9,099 nt of DNA from an uncultured Kouleothrix sp. (GTDB lineage Bacteria; Chloroflexota; Chloroflexia; Chloroflexales; Roseiflexaceae). Where the stretch lies: the NCBI GenBank assembly GCA_937858455.1, contig CALLYN010000555.1:1-9099 (forward strand). Reading direction: 5' to 3'. The notes below the pieces were generated by a model. That model was not told the origin of the DNA, ran no database searches, and saw nothing but the letters and a program-made list of their open reading frames with translations. Position numbers and translations under genes: made by a program. This document shows, piece after piece, positions 1-5,932 of this stretch (positions within the stretch are counted from its first letter, which is position 1; the number at the start of each line of letters is the position of its first letter).

Positions 1-639
1 CTCGAAAGGCTCGTCGGCGCGATCCAGCTCGTCCACGAGCAGCACGGGCGGGCGCTCGGGCACTGGCGCGGCCACCTGCTCCATAAGCAGAGTTGGCGGC
101 GGCGGATTCTGATTGATCGGCTGGGGCGGCTGATGATTCGGCCGCACAGCTGGCGCGCCCGGCCCGAGCGGGTCGAACACCGGCGCGCGCAGCCGGGTGG
201 TTGGCGGGCGCTGTGTGGGCGCGGCCTCGGCCGCCGTGTACTGCGCGGCTGCGCGCTCAAGCCCCTCGCGTTTCAGGTTCAGGGTCGTGGTGGTGACGGC
301 ATTGGCATCGCGGCGGGGTGGAGCTGGCTGAGGTTCGGCCTGGCCAACGCTGCGCTCGTGCTCGGGCGGCTGCGGCGCTACGGCGTCGCCGTATTGCTCG
401 GTGATCAGCGCCAGGCCCTTTTTGGCCGGCGCACTGTCGGGGTTCAGGTCGAGCACGTTCTGCAGGCAGGTGCGAATATCCGCCGGGTCGTCGACGACAC
501 CCGAGAGCCAGAGCCAGCCCAGCTCGCTGCGCTCGTCGGACTCGACCACGCGCGTCAGCAGCTGGCGTGCTTCATCGCGCTGGCCGGCCTTTGCGGCGGC
601 GATACCCTGGCGCAGCAGTGTTTCTATGGCCGCGTCCAT
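1..639 (-). CDS. TPR-like protein with proline-rich linker (3' end outside window)
   Basis: The reading frame runs from an ATG at 639 to the window edge without a stop, giving 213 visible residues. Residues 1-75 look like two TPR-type helical hairpins: residues 4-37 (LLRQGIAAAKAGQRDEARQL) and 38-71, with a WLWLSGVVDDP segment and a following NVLDLNPDSAPAKKGL. Residues 86-213 are rich in Pro, Ala, Gln and Arg and are probably disordered. No membrane segment or signal peptide is visible. Short N-terminal repeats of this wording are common in uncharacterised Chloroflexota proteins; this is recalled, not searched. The start overlaps the amidohydrolase stop by 16 bp, and a strong Shine-Dalgarno (GGGGAGG, 4 nt before ATG) lies inside that gene, so coupled translation is likely. 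The function is unknown, with a protein-protein scaffold most plausible. What the missing C-terminus carries cannot be judged. Confidence 0.82.
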   Translation of the reverse strand, partial: MDAAIETLLRQGIAAAKAGQRDEARQLLTRVVESDERSELGWLWLSGVVDDPADIRTCLQNVLDLNPDSAPAKKGLALITEQYGDAVAPQPPEHERSVGQAEPQPAPPRRDANAVTTTTLNLKREGLERAAAQYTAAEAAPTQRPPTTRLRAPVFDPLGPGAPAVRPNHQPPQPINQNPPPPTLLMEQVAAPVPERPPVLLVDELDRADEPFE

Positions 640-2261
640 ACCACCTCCCCTTCGATCATTGTGAGCTCGGATGTGACCGCGTGTAGCTCGGCGGGGTCGA
701 TTTTAAACGGATCGGCCGAGAGTACCGCCAGGTCGGCCAGCGCGCCCGGCACCAGCGTGCCCTGCTCGTGGGCCGCGCCGGCTGCCACTGCCGGGCCGGC
801 AGTGAAGCCGCGCAGGGCCGATGTGATATCGACGCGCTGCTCGGGGCGCCAGCCGCCGGGCGGGGTGCCGTCGCGGCGCTGGCGGGTAACAGCCGCGTGG
901 ATGCCGAACCAGGGGTTCAGCGGCTCGACCGGCGCGTCGGAGCCGAACGCCAGCGTAGCGCCGGCCTCTTGGAGCGCGTGCCAAGCGTAGGCGCTCGCGC
1001 AGCGATCGCCCCACAGCTGTTCGGCCATGTCCATATCGGAAGTAGCGTGGATCGGCTGCATTGAGGCGATCACGCCAAGCGCTGCGAAGCGGGGGATGTC
1101 GTCCGGGTGTACGATCTGGCAGTGCTCGATCCGGTTGGGTATAGCGCTAGAATCGCGAGCCGCGCGCTGCGAGCCAGCTGCGTCGCTGTCGCCTTCCTGC
1201 CCCAGCAATGCGTACTCGATCGCGTCGAGCACGCGGCGGTTGGCGGCGTCGCCGATCGCGTGGATGGCTACGGCGATGCCGCCAGCCAGGGCGCGCTCCA
1301 CCGCTGCGTTCAGCGACTCGGTGTCCATGGTCGCCGCGCCAAGGTGACGGCGGCCCTCGTAGTGCGAGAGCATCTCGGCCGTCTCGGAGCCAAGCGAGCC
1401 GTCGGCGAACATCTTCACCGCGCCGAGGCGTAGCCAGCGGTCGCCGAAGCCGCTGCGCAGGCCTAGCTCGAGCGCGTGGTCGAGCGCGTCGAGCCCGAGG
1501 TGCACCAGGCAGCGCAGGCCCAGGTGGCCGCGCGCGCGCAGCGCCTGCAGATCGCGCAGCACACTGGCGCTATCGCCGGCGGCGAGGCTGGATGGGATAT
1601 GCGCGCCGGCCATACCGTACGAGTGGGCCTCGACACAGGCGGCGCGCAGCGCGTCGAGGCGTTGGGCCTGCGTGGTTGGCGGGATATGTGCGCGCACCAG
1701 GTCGATCGCGGTTTCGAGCAGAATGCCGGTGGCGCGCTTCTTTTCGCGCCCGATCGTGCCGCCAGGCGGGTCGGGGGTGGTGTCGTCGATGCCGGCCAGC
1801 TCGAGCGCGCGGCTGTTGGCCCAAGCCGAGTGGCCGTCTTTGCGCACCAGCAGCGCGGGCCGGCCGGGCGTGAGTGCGTCGAGGTCGGCCGCACGCGGCC
1901 AGCGACCGCCCCACAGCGTGTGATCCCAGCCGCCGCCAAGCAGCCATTCGCCAGCGGCGAGCTGGTGCGCGGCGTCGCCGACGCGGCGCAGCACATCGTC
2001 GTAGTCGGCCAGGCCGTCGAGCCGCAGATCGCGGCGAGCGAGCGCGTAGCCCACCAGGTGCACGTGCGCGTCGGTGAGCGCAGGGATCACCGCGCGGCCG
2101 CGCAGGTTGATTGGCTCGGCGCGCCCACCCATAGCGGCCTGCACCTTGCCCTCGCTGCCGACCGCGGCCACCCGGCCGTCGCGGATGCCGAGCGCCTGGG
2201 CGCGCGGCAGCGCTGGGTCGAGCGTGTAGATCGGGCCGTTATAGAGGATGCTGGATGGCAT
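624..2261 (-). CDS. Amidohydrolase family 3 protein (YtcJ-like metal-dependent hydrolase)
   Basis: This 545-residue protein has the usual length and layout of the YtcJ/amidohydrolase 3 family. These are metal-dependent TIM-barrel hydrolases with a small split beta-sandwich, and some relatives act on N-substituted formamides or related C-N bonds. Visible marks are a YNGPIYTLDP N-terminus, the metal-binding HxH in DAHVHL (H66, H68), KMFADGSLGSETAEM (K283, a candidate bridging lysine), AIHAIGDAANRRVLDAIE (H334), RIEHC (H380), and FGSDAPVEPLNP (D442) before a C-terminal GTLVPGALADLAVLSADPF typical of the sandwich. There is no signal peptide, so it is probably cytoplasmic. The true substrate cannot be read from sequence. 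Residues 353-373 (GQEGDSDAAGSQRAARD and following) form a hydrophilic insertion between conserved strands. The start is supported by GAGGAA 6 nt upstream and a promoter just beyond. It is probably cotranscribed with the TPR gene downstream. Confidence 0.92.
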   Translation of the reverse strand: MPSSILYNGPIYTLDPALPRAQALGIRDGRVAAVGSEGKVQAAMGGRAEPINLRGRAVIPALTDAHVHLVGYALARRDLRLDGLADYDDVLRRVGDAAHQLAAGEWLLGGGWDHTLWGGRWPRAADLDALTPGRPALLVRKDGHSAWANSRALELAGIDDTTPDPPGGTIGREKKRATGILLETAIDLVRAHIPPTTQAQRLDALRAACVEAHSYGMAGAHIPSSLAAGDSASVLRDLQALRARGHLGLRCLVHLGLDALDHALELGLRSGFGDRWLRLGAVKMFADGSLGSETAEMLSHYEGRRHLGAATMDTESLNAAVERALAGGIAVAIHAIGDAANRRVLDAIEYALLGQEGDSDAAGSQRAARDSSAIPNRIEHCQIVHPDDIPRFAALGVIASMQPIHATSDMDMAEQLWGDRCASAYAWHALQEAGATLAFGSDAPVEPLNPWFGIHAAVTRQRRDGTPPGGWRPEQRVDITSALRGFTAGPAVAAGAAHEQGTLVPGALADLAVLSADPFKIDPAELHAVTSELTMIEGEVVWTRP

Positions 2262-2296
2262 GGCCGGTTCCTCGTGCGATGATTGTGTGTGGTTGT

Positions 2297-2325
2297 ATGG
2301 TACGGATCGAGGGCGATTCTGTCAA
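2297..2325 (-). promoter_or_regulatory. Sigma-70-type promoter of the amidohydrolase operon
   Basis: Read on the minus strand, TTGACA (2325-2320) is followed by exactly 17 nt and then TACCAT (2302-2297). This places transcription start near 2290, giving a leader of roughly 28 nt before the ATG at 2261, with a GAGGAA ribosome site in it. The -35 hexamer is a perfect consensus and the -10 matches at four of six positions. Confidence 0.7.
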
Positions 2326-2339
2326 AGATCTGTCAAAGA
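2318..2339. repeat. Perfect tandem 11-bp repeat at the -35 region
   Basis: The plus-strand unit TCTGTCAAAGA occurs twice head to tail (2318-2328 and 2329-2339). Each copy contains a TTGACA on the minus strand, so the -35 box is duplicated 11 bp apart. Only the proximal copy has a suitable -10 at 17 nt. The repeat could be a two-site protein-binding element one helical turn apart or a slippage duplication. Confidence 0.8.
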
Positions 2340-2388
2340 CTCGGTTGCAAACCTGAAAGCGTCGGTCGCGCCAAAGCCTGTCGCTCTT

Positions 2389-2405
2389 CTGCCGGGCCGC
2401 GGCAG
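2389..2405 (-). terminator. Weak GC hairpin after the penicillin-binding protein gene
   Basis: CTGCCG and CGGCAG form a 6-bp stem with a 5-nt loop, beginning 16 nt past the PBP stop codon on the minus strand. No U-tract follows, so this is at most a weak or factor-dependent terminator. It sits between the PBP stop and the amidohydrolase promoter, where termination would make sense. Confidence 0.25.
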
Positions 2406-2420
2406 CAGGCGAAAGGCGGC

Positions 2421-4949
2421 CTAGCGGACGATTTTCACAGCGTTGCGGGCCTCGACGGTCACGCCGTCGGGGGTGATGATCCGCAGACGCAGCAGGTAAT
2501 CGCCGGGCGGCAGCTCGGCGGTGCGCCAGACCCCTAGGATGCCGTCGGTAACGCCGAACGCGCCCTCGGCGAGCGGCTGCCACGCGTCGGGCCTGGCGGC
2601 GCTGCTCCAGTCGAGCGTATAGCCGCCGCGCGCAGTGCCGCGCACGAGCACCTGGGTGGTGGTGATCGTAGCGCCGGCGGCGGGCTGGCCGATCAGCGCG
2701 ATGCTGGCCTCGGGCTTGCTCTGTGGTGGCGGGCAATATTTGCTGGGAACCTGCGGCACGCCGTGGTCGGCGGCCCACTGCTGGAACTGGGCCGGGTACA
2801 CCGGGAAGCGCTGCTCGCGCACCTCGGCGGGCGGGCTGTAGGGCGCGGCCAGGCAGCTGCCGTCGCCGGCCACCTTCACGGTTTTAAAGAACACATCGCT
2901 GGTTTTGGGCTCGGTTCCGGCGACAAAATGCTCTTCGATGCGGCTCGGGCAGGCGTCGGCGGCAAGCGCGCCAGTGTCGGCGCAGATCGCGGCGGTGCTA
3001 ATGCCCGAGGGCGATGGGAATGCCAGGATCGGCCGGCCGGCGTGGTAGCGATCCATGATCTCGCGCCAGATCGTGCCGGCGCCGTTCACGCCGGCAACCT
3101 CCTGCATAGGCGCGCCGTCGCTGTTGCCAACCCACACGCCTACCGTCACGTCGCGGGTGAAGCCCACCGCCCACGAGTCGCGCCAGTCGTTGCTGGTGCC
3201 GGTCTTCACCGCCGCCGGCCGGCCGTCCGGCAGTTCCATCACGTTGCCGGGGCCGAACATATACTCGCGCGCGAGATTGTCGCTGAGAATATCGGTCAGC
3301 AGGTAGGCGATCTGCTCGCCATGCTCGCCGAGTGCCTGGCGGCCGGGCGCCTCGCTGATGTTCTCGAGCACCTCGCCGCGCGAGTTCGTGACTTTCAGGA
3401 TCGGCACCGGGTCGCGCTTGTAGCCGCCGTTGCGGATGGTATTGTACACATTCGTCAGGTCGAGCAGCCTGACCTCGCCGGCGCCCAGCACCAGCGCCAG
3501 CCCGTAGGCCGATGTGTCGTTCAGCGTGGTGATGCCCATGGCGTGGGCTTGCTCGACGAAGTTCTCGACGCCGACGAACTCCATGGCCTTGACTGCCGGG
3601 ATGTTGAGCGAGTTGGCCAGCGCCATGCGCAGGCGCTGCGGGCCGTGCCAGCTGTCGTCGTAGTTGTGTGGGGCGTAGACGGTGCCGTCGGACAGCTTGA
3701 ACTCGGTTGGCTCGTCCCACAGCACGGTCGCGGGCGTCCAGCCGCGGCGCATCGCGGCGGCGTAGACGATCGGCTTGAGCGCCGAGCCGGGCTGGCGCGG
3801 CGCCAGCGCCACGTTCACCTCGCCGTCGATCGCCTGGTCGTTGTAGTCGGCGCTGCCGACCATGGCCAGCACCTGGCCCTCGGGCGAGAGCATCACTACG
3901 CCGGCGTTCGAGGCGTTGCGGGCGCGCAGCTCGGCTAGCCGCTCGCGCACCACGTGCTCGGCCTCGGCCTGCCAGTGCAGATCAAGCGAGGTGACGACGC
4001 GCAGCCCGCCGCGGTAGAGCACATCGGGGCCGTAGCGCTGCTCGAGCAGCTGGCGCACGTAGAACACAAAGTGCGGCGCTACCAGGCTGGTCTGCTGCGG
4101 CACAAAGTTCAGCGGCGCGCCAAAGGCCGCGCGCGCCTCGGCGGTGGTGATGTAGCCGAACTTGACCATCAGGCCGAGCGTGATCTTCTGGCGCGCCTTG
4201 GCGCCCGCAAGATTGGTAAGCGGGTTGAGCACCGTCGGCGACTGCGGCAGGCCGGCGATCAGCGTGGCCTCGGCGACGTTCAGCTCCCACACGTGCTTGC
4301 CGAAATACGTCTGCGCGGCGGCTTCGACGCCGTAGGCCTGGTTGCCGTAGTACACCTCGTTCAGGTACATGCCGAGGATCTGATCTTTGCTGTACTTGCG
4401 CGACACCTTGAAGGCCAGAATGGCCTCGCGCAGCTTGCGCTCGAACGACACCGCGCTGCGCTGCTCGGGCGGCAGCAGCACATTGCGCACCAGCTGCTGG
4501 GTGATCGTCGAGGCGCCGCTCACCACCTCTTGCGACTGGTAGTTCTGGAGCATGGCGCGCACGATTCCGCGCAGGTCGACGCCGGGGTTCTCGTAAAAGT
4601 TGGCGTCCTCGACGGCGATCGTCGCGTCGCGCAGGGCCTTGGGCATGCGCTGGAGGTCGACTACGGTACGGCGGCCGCCCTGCGGGTCGACCAGCTCAAA
4701 CAGCAGTGTCTGGCCGTCGCGGGCGTAGATCTGGGTGGTTTCGGCTGGGCGGTGGCGGCCAATGCCAGCCTCGAGGCCCTCGAGCTCGCGGCCATAGTAG
4801 TAGTAGACACACAGCCCGGCCAGCACGGCCAGCTCGATCGCCAGCAGTGCAAGCTTGACAAAGGCCAGCAGCAGGCGGCCCACGAACGCCAGGGCGCCCA
4901 GCAGCGGCGCGCGGCGGGTATGCGGCTGGAAGGCGGGTGCACGTGCCAT
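2421..4949 (-). CDS. Class A penicillin-binding protein (bifunctional glycosyltransferase/transpeptidase)
   Basis: The protein (842 residues from ATG 4949) polymerises and cross-links peptidoglycan on the outer face of the membrane. In order: a short basic N-terminus; a hydrophobic anchor at about 16-52; and a GT51 domain at about 85-260 with AVEDANFYENPGVD (catalytic Glu114), GASTITQQLVRN (145-156) and RKLREAILAFKVSRKYSKDQIL. The transpeptidase domain spans about 320-640 with SALK (Ser389, Lys392), SLN (447-449) and KTG (582-584). A C-terminal extension holds four cysteines (656, 667, 699, 739) and a probable Ig-like beta domain at about 747-842. A TTG at 4991 would add 14 residues, but the TATACT promoter lies within that extension, so ATG 4949 is preferred. 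The usual His of the ED..F..H.G motif is Asn here. The gene is 124 nt downstream of the thioesterase and has its own promoter. Assignment to a PBP1A or PBP1C subgroup is not made. Confidence 0.96.
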   Translation of the reverse strand: MARAPAFQPHTRRAPLLGALAFVGRLLLAFVKLALLAIELAVLAGLCVYYYYGRELEGLEAGIGRHRPAETTQIYARDGQTLLFELVDPQGGRRTVVDLQRMPKALRDATIAVEDANFYENPGVDLRGIVRAMLQNYQSQEVVSGASTITQQLVRNVLLPPEQRSAVSFERKLREAILAFKVSRKYSKDQILGMYLNEVYYGNQAYGVEAAAQTYFGKHVWELNVAEATLIAGLPQSPTVLNPLTNLAGAKARQKITLGLMVKFGYITTAEARAAFGAPLNFVPQQTSLVAPHFVFYVRQLLEQRYGPDVLYRGGLRVVTSLDLHWQAEAEHVVRERLAELRARNASNAGVVMLSPEGQVLAMVGSADYNDQAIDGEVNVALAPRQPGSALKPIVYAAAMRRGWTPATVLWDEPTEFKLSDGTVYAPHNYDDSWHGPQRLRMALANSLNIPAVKAMEFVGVENFVEQAHAMGITTLNDTSAYGLALVLGAGEVRLLDLTNVYNTIRNGGYKRDPVPILKVTNSRGEVLENISEAPGRQALGEHGEQIAYLLTDILSDNLAREYMFGPGNVMELPDGRPAAVKTGTSNDWRDSWAVGFTRDVTVGVWVGNSDGAPMQEVAGVNGAGTIWREIMDRYHAGRPILAFPSPSGISTAAICADTGALAADACPSRIEEHFVAGTEPKTSDVFFKTVKVAGDGSCLAAPYSPPAEVREQRFPVYPAQFQQWAADHGVPQVPSKYCPPPQSKPEASIALIGQPAAGATITTTQVLVRGTARGGYTLDWSSAARPDAWQPLAEGAFGVTDGILGVWRTAELPPGDYLLRLRIITPDGVTVEARNAVKIVR

Positions 4950-4958
4950 AGTGCCGGC

Positions 4959-4967
4959 AGTATAGCA
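4959..4967 (-). promoter_or_regulatory. Extended -10 promoter of the penicillin-binding protein gene
   Basis: On the minus strand TG-C-TATACT (4967-4959) is an extended -10 element with no recognisable -35 hexamer at 16-19 nt. The hexamer ends 9 nt before the ATG at 4949, so transcription would start about 3 nt before the start codon. The mRNA would then be almost leaderless, which agrees with the lack of a Shine-Dalgarno there. Confidence 0.5.
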
Positions 4968-5073
4968 TGTTCTGCTGCTGGGCGCAGGCAAAAGCCGCTC
5001 CTGGCCAGGGCAGATGCGGCGCCAGACCCTCTGCGCCCGCCCCCGCTTCGCCGAAACCGCCGGCAGCGCGGCA

Positions 5074-5550
5074 CTAGCCTGCGCGCTTGCGCCGCAGATC
5101 GATCATCTGGCGTATCTCCTCGCCAATAACCCATTCGGCCTGCGCCTGATCGTCGTCCAGCGACAGGCGCGGCACCGGCAGCGGCTGCCCCTGCGGAGAA
5201 ACCGAGACCATGCTGAAATAGCCGGTTGTGCATACGCGCTTGTCGCCTTTCAGCGGGTGCTCGGCGTAGATATGCACGCGCACAATCATCGAGGTGCGGC
5301 CGACGTAGATCACACGCGCAATCGCTTCGATGATCTCGCCTGCGTGGATCGGCGTGCGAAAGTCGATCCGCTCGCTGGAGGCGGTGACAAGCGGCTGACG
5401 GCAAAAGCGTAGGGCGGCGATTGCCGCGGCTTTGTCCATCATCGCCATGACTTCGCCGCCAAACATCGTGCTGAAGTTATTCGTTTGATTCGGCAGCACA
5501 ATATCGCAGGTGCGAATCTCGGGCGCGGGGCGGGCTGCTTGTTCGCTCAT
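5074..5550 (-). CDS. Acyl-CoA thioesterase, hotdog fold (YciA/YkhA-like)
   Basis: This 158-residue single-domain protein has the length and motifs of the cytosolic acyl-CoA thioester hydrolase family, which cleaves acyl-CoA to free acid and CoA and usually works as a hexamer of hotdog folds. The active-site block is LPNQTNNFSTMFGGEVMAMM followed by D39, with Asn24/25, Gly31-Gly32 and Asp39 as the expected catalytic and CoA-contact residues. The strands ASSERIDFRTPIHAGEII and VGRTSMIVRVHIYAE follow, then TTGYFSMVSVSPQGQPLPVP. Residues 132-158 form a charged helical tail. The start has AAGGAG 8 nt upstream (5564-5559). It is divergent from lacI. Its promoter was not located; three hairpins lie between 34 and 105 nt upstream of the start. 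Chain-length preference cannot be inferred. Confidence 0.92.
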   Translation of the reverse strand: MSEQAARPAPEIRTCDIVLPNQTNNFSTMFGGEVMAMMDKAAAIAALRFCRQPLVTASSERIDFRTPIHAGEIIEAIARVIYVGRTSMIVRVHIYAEHPLKGDKRVCTTGYFSMVSVSPQGQPLPVPRLSLDDDQAQAEWVIGEEIRQMIDLRRKRAG

Positions 5551-5583
5551 ACGATCCGCTCCTTCACAGGAATTACGCGGTGT

Positions 5584-5599
5584 CCTCCCGCGCGGGAGG
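5584..5599. repeat. Perfect 16-bp palindrome (hairpin C)
   Basis: The sequence from 5584 to 5599 equals its own reverse complement (CCTCCC-GCGC-GGGAGG), able to form a 6-bp stem with a 4-nt loop. It is the first of three adjacent hairpins between thioesterase and lacI, and lies one base from the next. Confidence 0.8.
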
Positions 5600-5600
5600 C

Positions 5601-5624
5601 TTTGGAGGGCGCAAGCCCTCCAAA
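5601..5624. repeat. Perfect 10-bp hairpin with 4-nt loop (hairpin B)
   Basis: TTTGGAGGGC and GCCCTCCAAA pair without mismatch around a GCAA loop on the plus strand (a GNRA-type tetraloop if transcribed that way). On the minus strand the loop is TTGC. T residues lie on the 5' side and A residues on the 3' side for both strands, so it does not look like an intrinsic terminator. Confidence 0.85.
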
Positions 5625-5633
5625 ATCATCTCT

Positions 5634-5655
5634 TTTTGGCCGCGAACGGCCAAAA
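5634..5655. repeat. Perfect 9-bp hairpin with 4-nt loop (hairpin A)
   Basis: TTTTGGCCG and CGGCCAAAA pair perfectly around CGAA on the plus strand, or TTCG on the minus strand (a UUCG-type loop if transcribed toward the thioesterase). The outer TTTTGG/CCAAAA ends resemble those of the neighbouring hairpin, suggesting related or modular elements. It is separated from hairpin B by 9 nt. Confidence 0.85.
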
Positions 5656-5777
5656 TGGACACAGAAGATCAACACGTACCACGCTGCCGCAGGCTCAATC
5701 TCGGCGCTTGAGGAAGCCGAATGACGCAAGTGCGTAGCTCCTAAATGTACTGCCTTTGGTGAAATTGAAATTGCCTC
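5656..5777. other. Intergenic stretch with no recognised element
   Basis: Between the hairpin cluster and the lacI promoter I see no convincing gene or minus-strand promoter for the thioesterase. A GAAATT GAAATT duplication lies at 5761-5772, just before the lacI -35. The short frames crossing this stretch lack protein-like features. Confidence 0.5.
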
Positions 5778-5806
5778 TTGACAGCGCAAACGTTTTCAAC
5801 TATGAT
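5778..5806 (+). promoter_or_regulatory. Near-consensus sigma-70 promoter of lacI
   Basis: TTGACA (5778-5783), a 17-nt spacer and TATGAT (5801-5806) make a strong promoter, with transcription expected from about 5813. The leader to the ATG at 5933 would be about 120 nt. The spacer contains operator O1, so repressor binding there would directly block RNA polymerase. Confidence 0.85.
5785..5798 (+). promoter_or_regulatory. LacI-family operator O1 (in promoter spacer)
   Basis: CGCAAACGTTTTCA has the palindromic core AAACGTTT (5788-5795) centred on CG, as expected for LacI-family proteins. It lies wholly between the -35 and -10 boxes of lacI. An identical 14-bp copy occurs 30 bp downstream. Confidence 0.85.
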
Positions 5807-5814
5807 TTCGGCAA

Positions 5815-5828
5815 CGCAAACGTTTTCA
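5815..5828 (+). promoter_or_regulatory. LacI-family operator O2 (at transcription start)
   Basis: This is a second identical CGCAAACGTTTTCA, core at 5818-5825, spaced 30 bp (about three helical turns) from O1 and covering roughly +3 to +16 of the predicted transcript. Same-face spacing suits two repressor dimers acting together. Confidence 0.85.
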
Positions 5829-5932
5829 GTAGAATAACCCTTCACCGCTGGCTCGCACCGCTCGCGTCCCCCCAGCCAGCGAACCTGGCCGCATCGCGTC
5901 GTCCGAGAGCAGTGATGATCGTAGAGCCAGCC

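Noticed and set aside
133..2282. Plus-strand open frames opposite the amidohydrolase and TPR genes
   Set aside because: They have low-complexity Arg/Ala content and no motifs; the minus strand carries recognisable proteins throughout.
4949..4991. TTG start at 4991 for the penicillin-binding protein
   Set aside because: The added 14 residues cross a TATACT promoter element and add nothing recognisable; the ATG at 4949 is preferred.
2763..5129. Long open frames on the plus strand opposite the penicillin-binding protein gene
   Set aside because: They mirror the strongly biased codons of the real gene, show no protein family features and lack ribosome sites.
5634..5655. Hairpins A and B as intrinsic terminators
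   Set aside because: On either strand the T-run precedes the stem and an A-run follows it, the reverse of an intrinsic terminator, and no gene ends here.
5718..5740. Short inverted repeat ACGCA/TGCGT and a possible minus-strand promoter near it
   Set aside because: The stem has only a 2-nt gap and cannot fold as a hairpin, and no -35/-10 pair with acceptable spacing was found for the thioesterase.
5756..5932. A 59-residue N-terminal extension of the LacI protein
   Set aside because: It would be translated across the promoter and both operators and lies upstream of the predicted transcription start. The family begins at the SKRTI segment.
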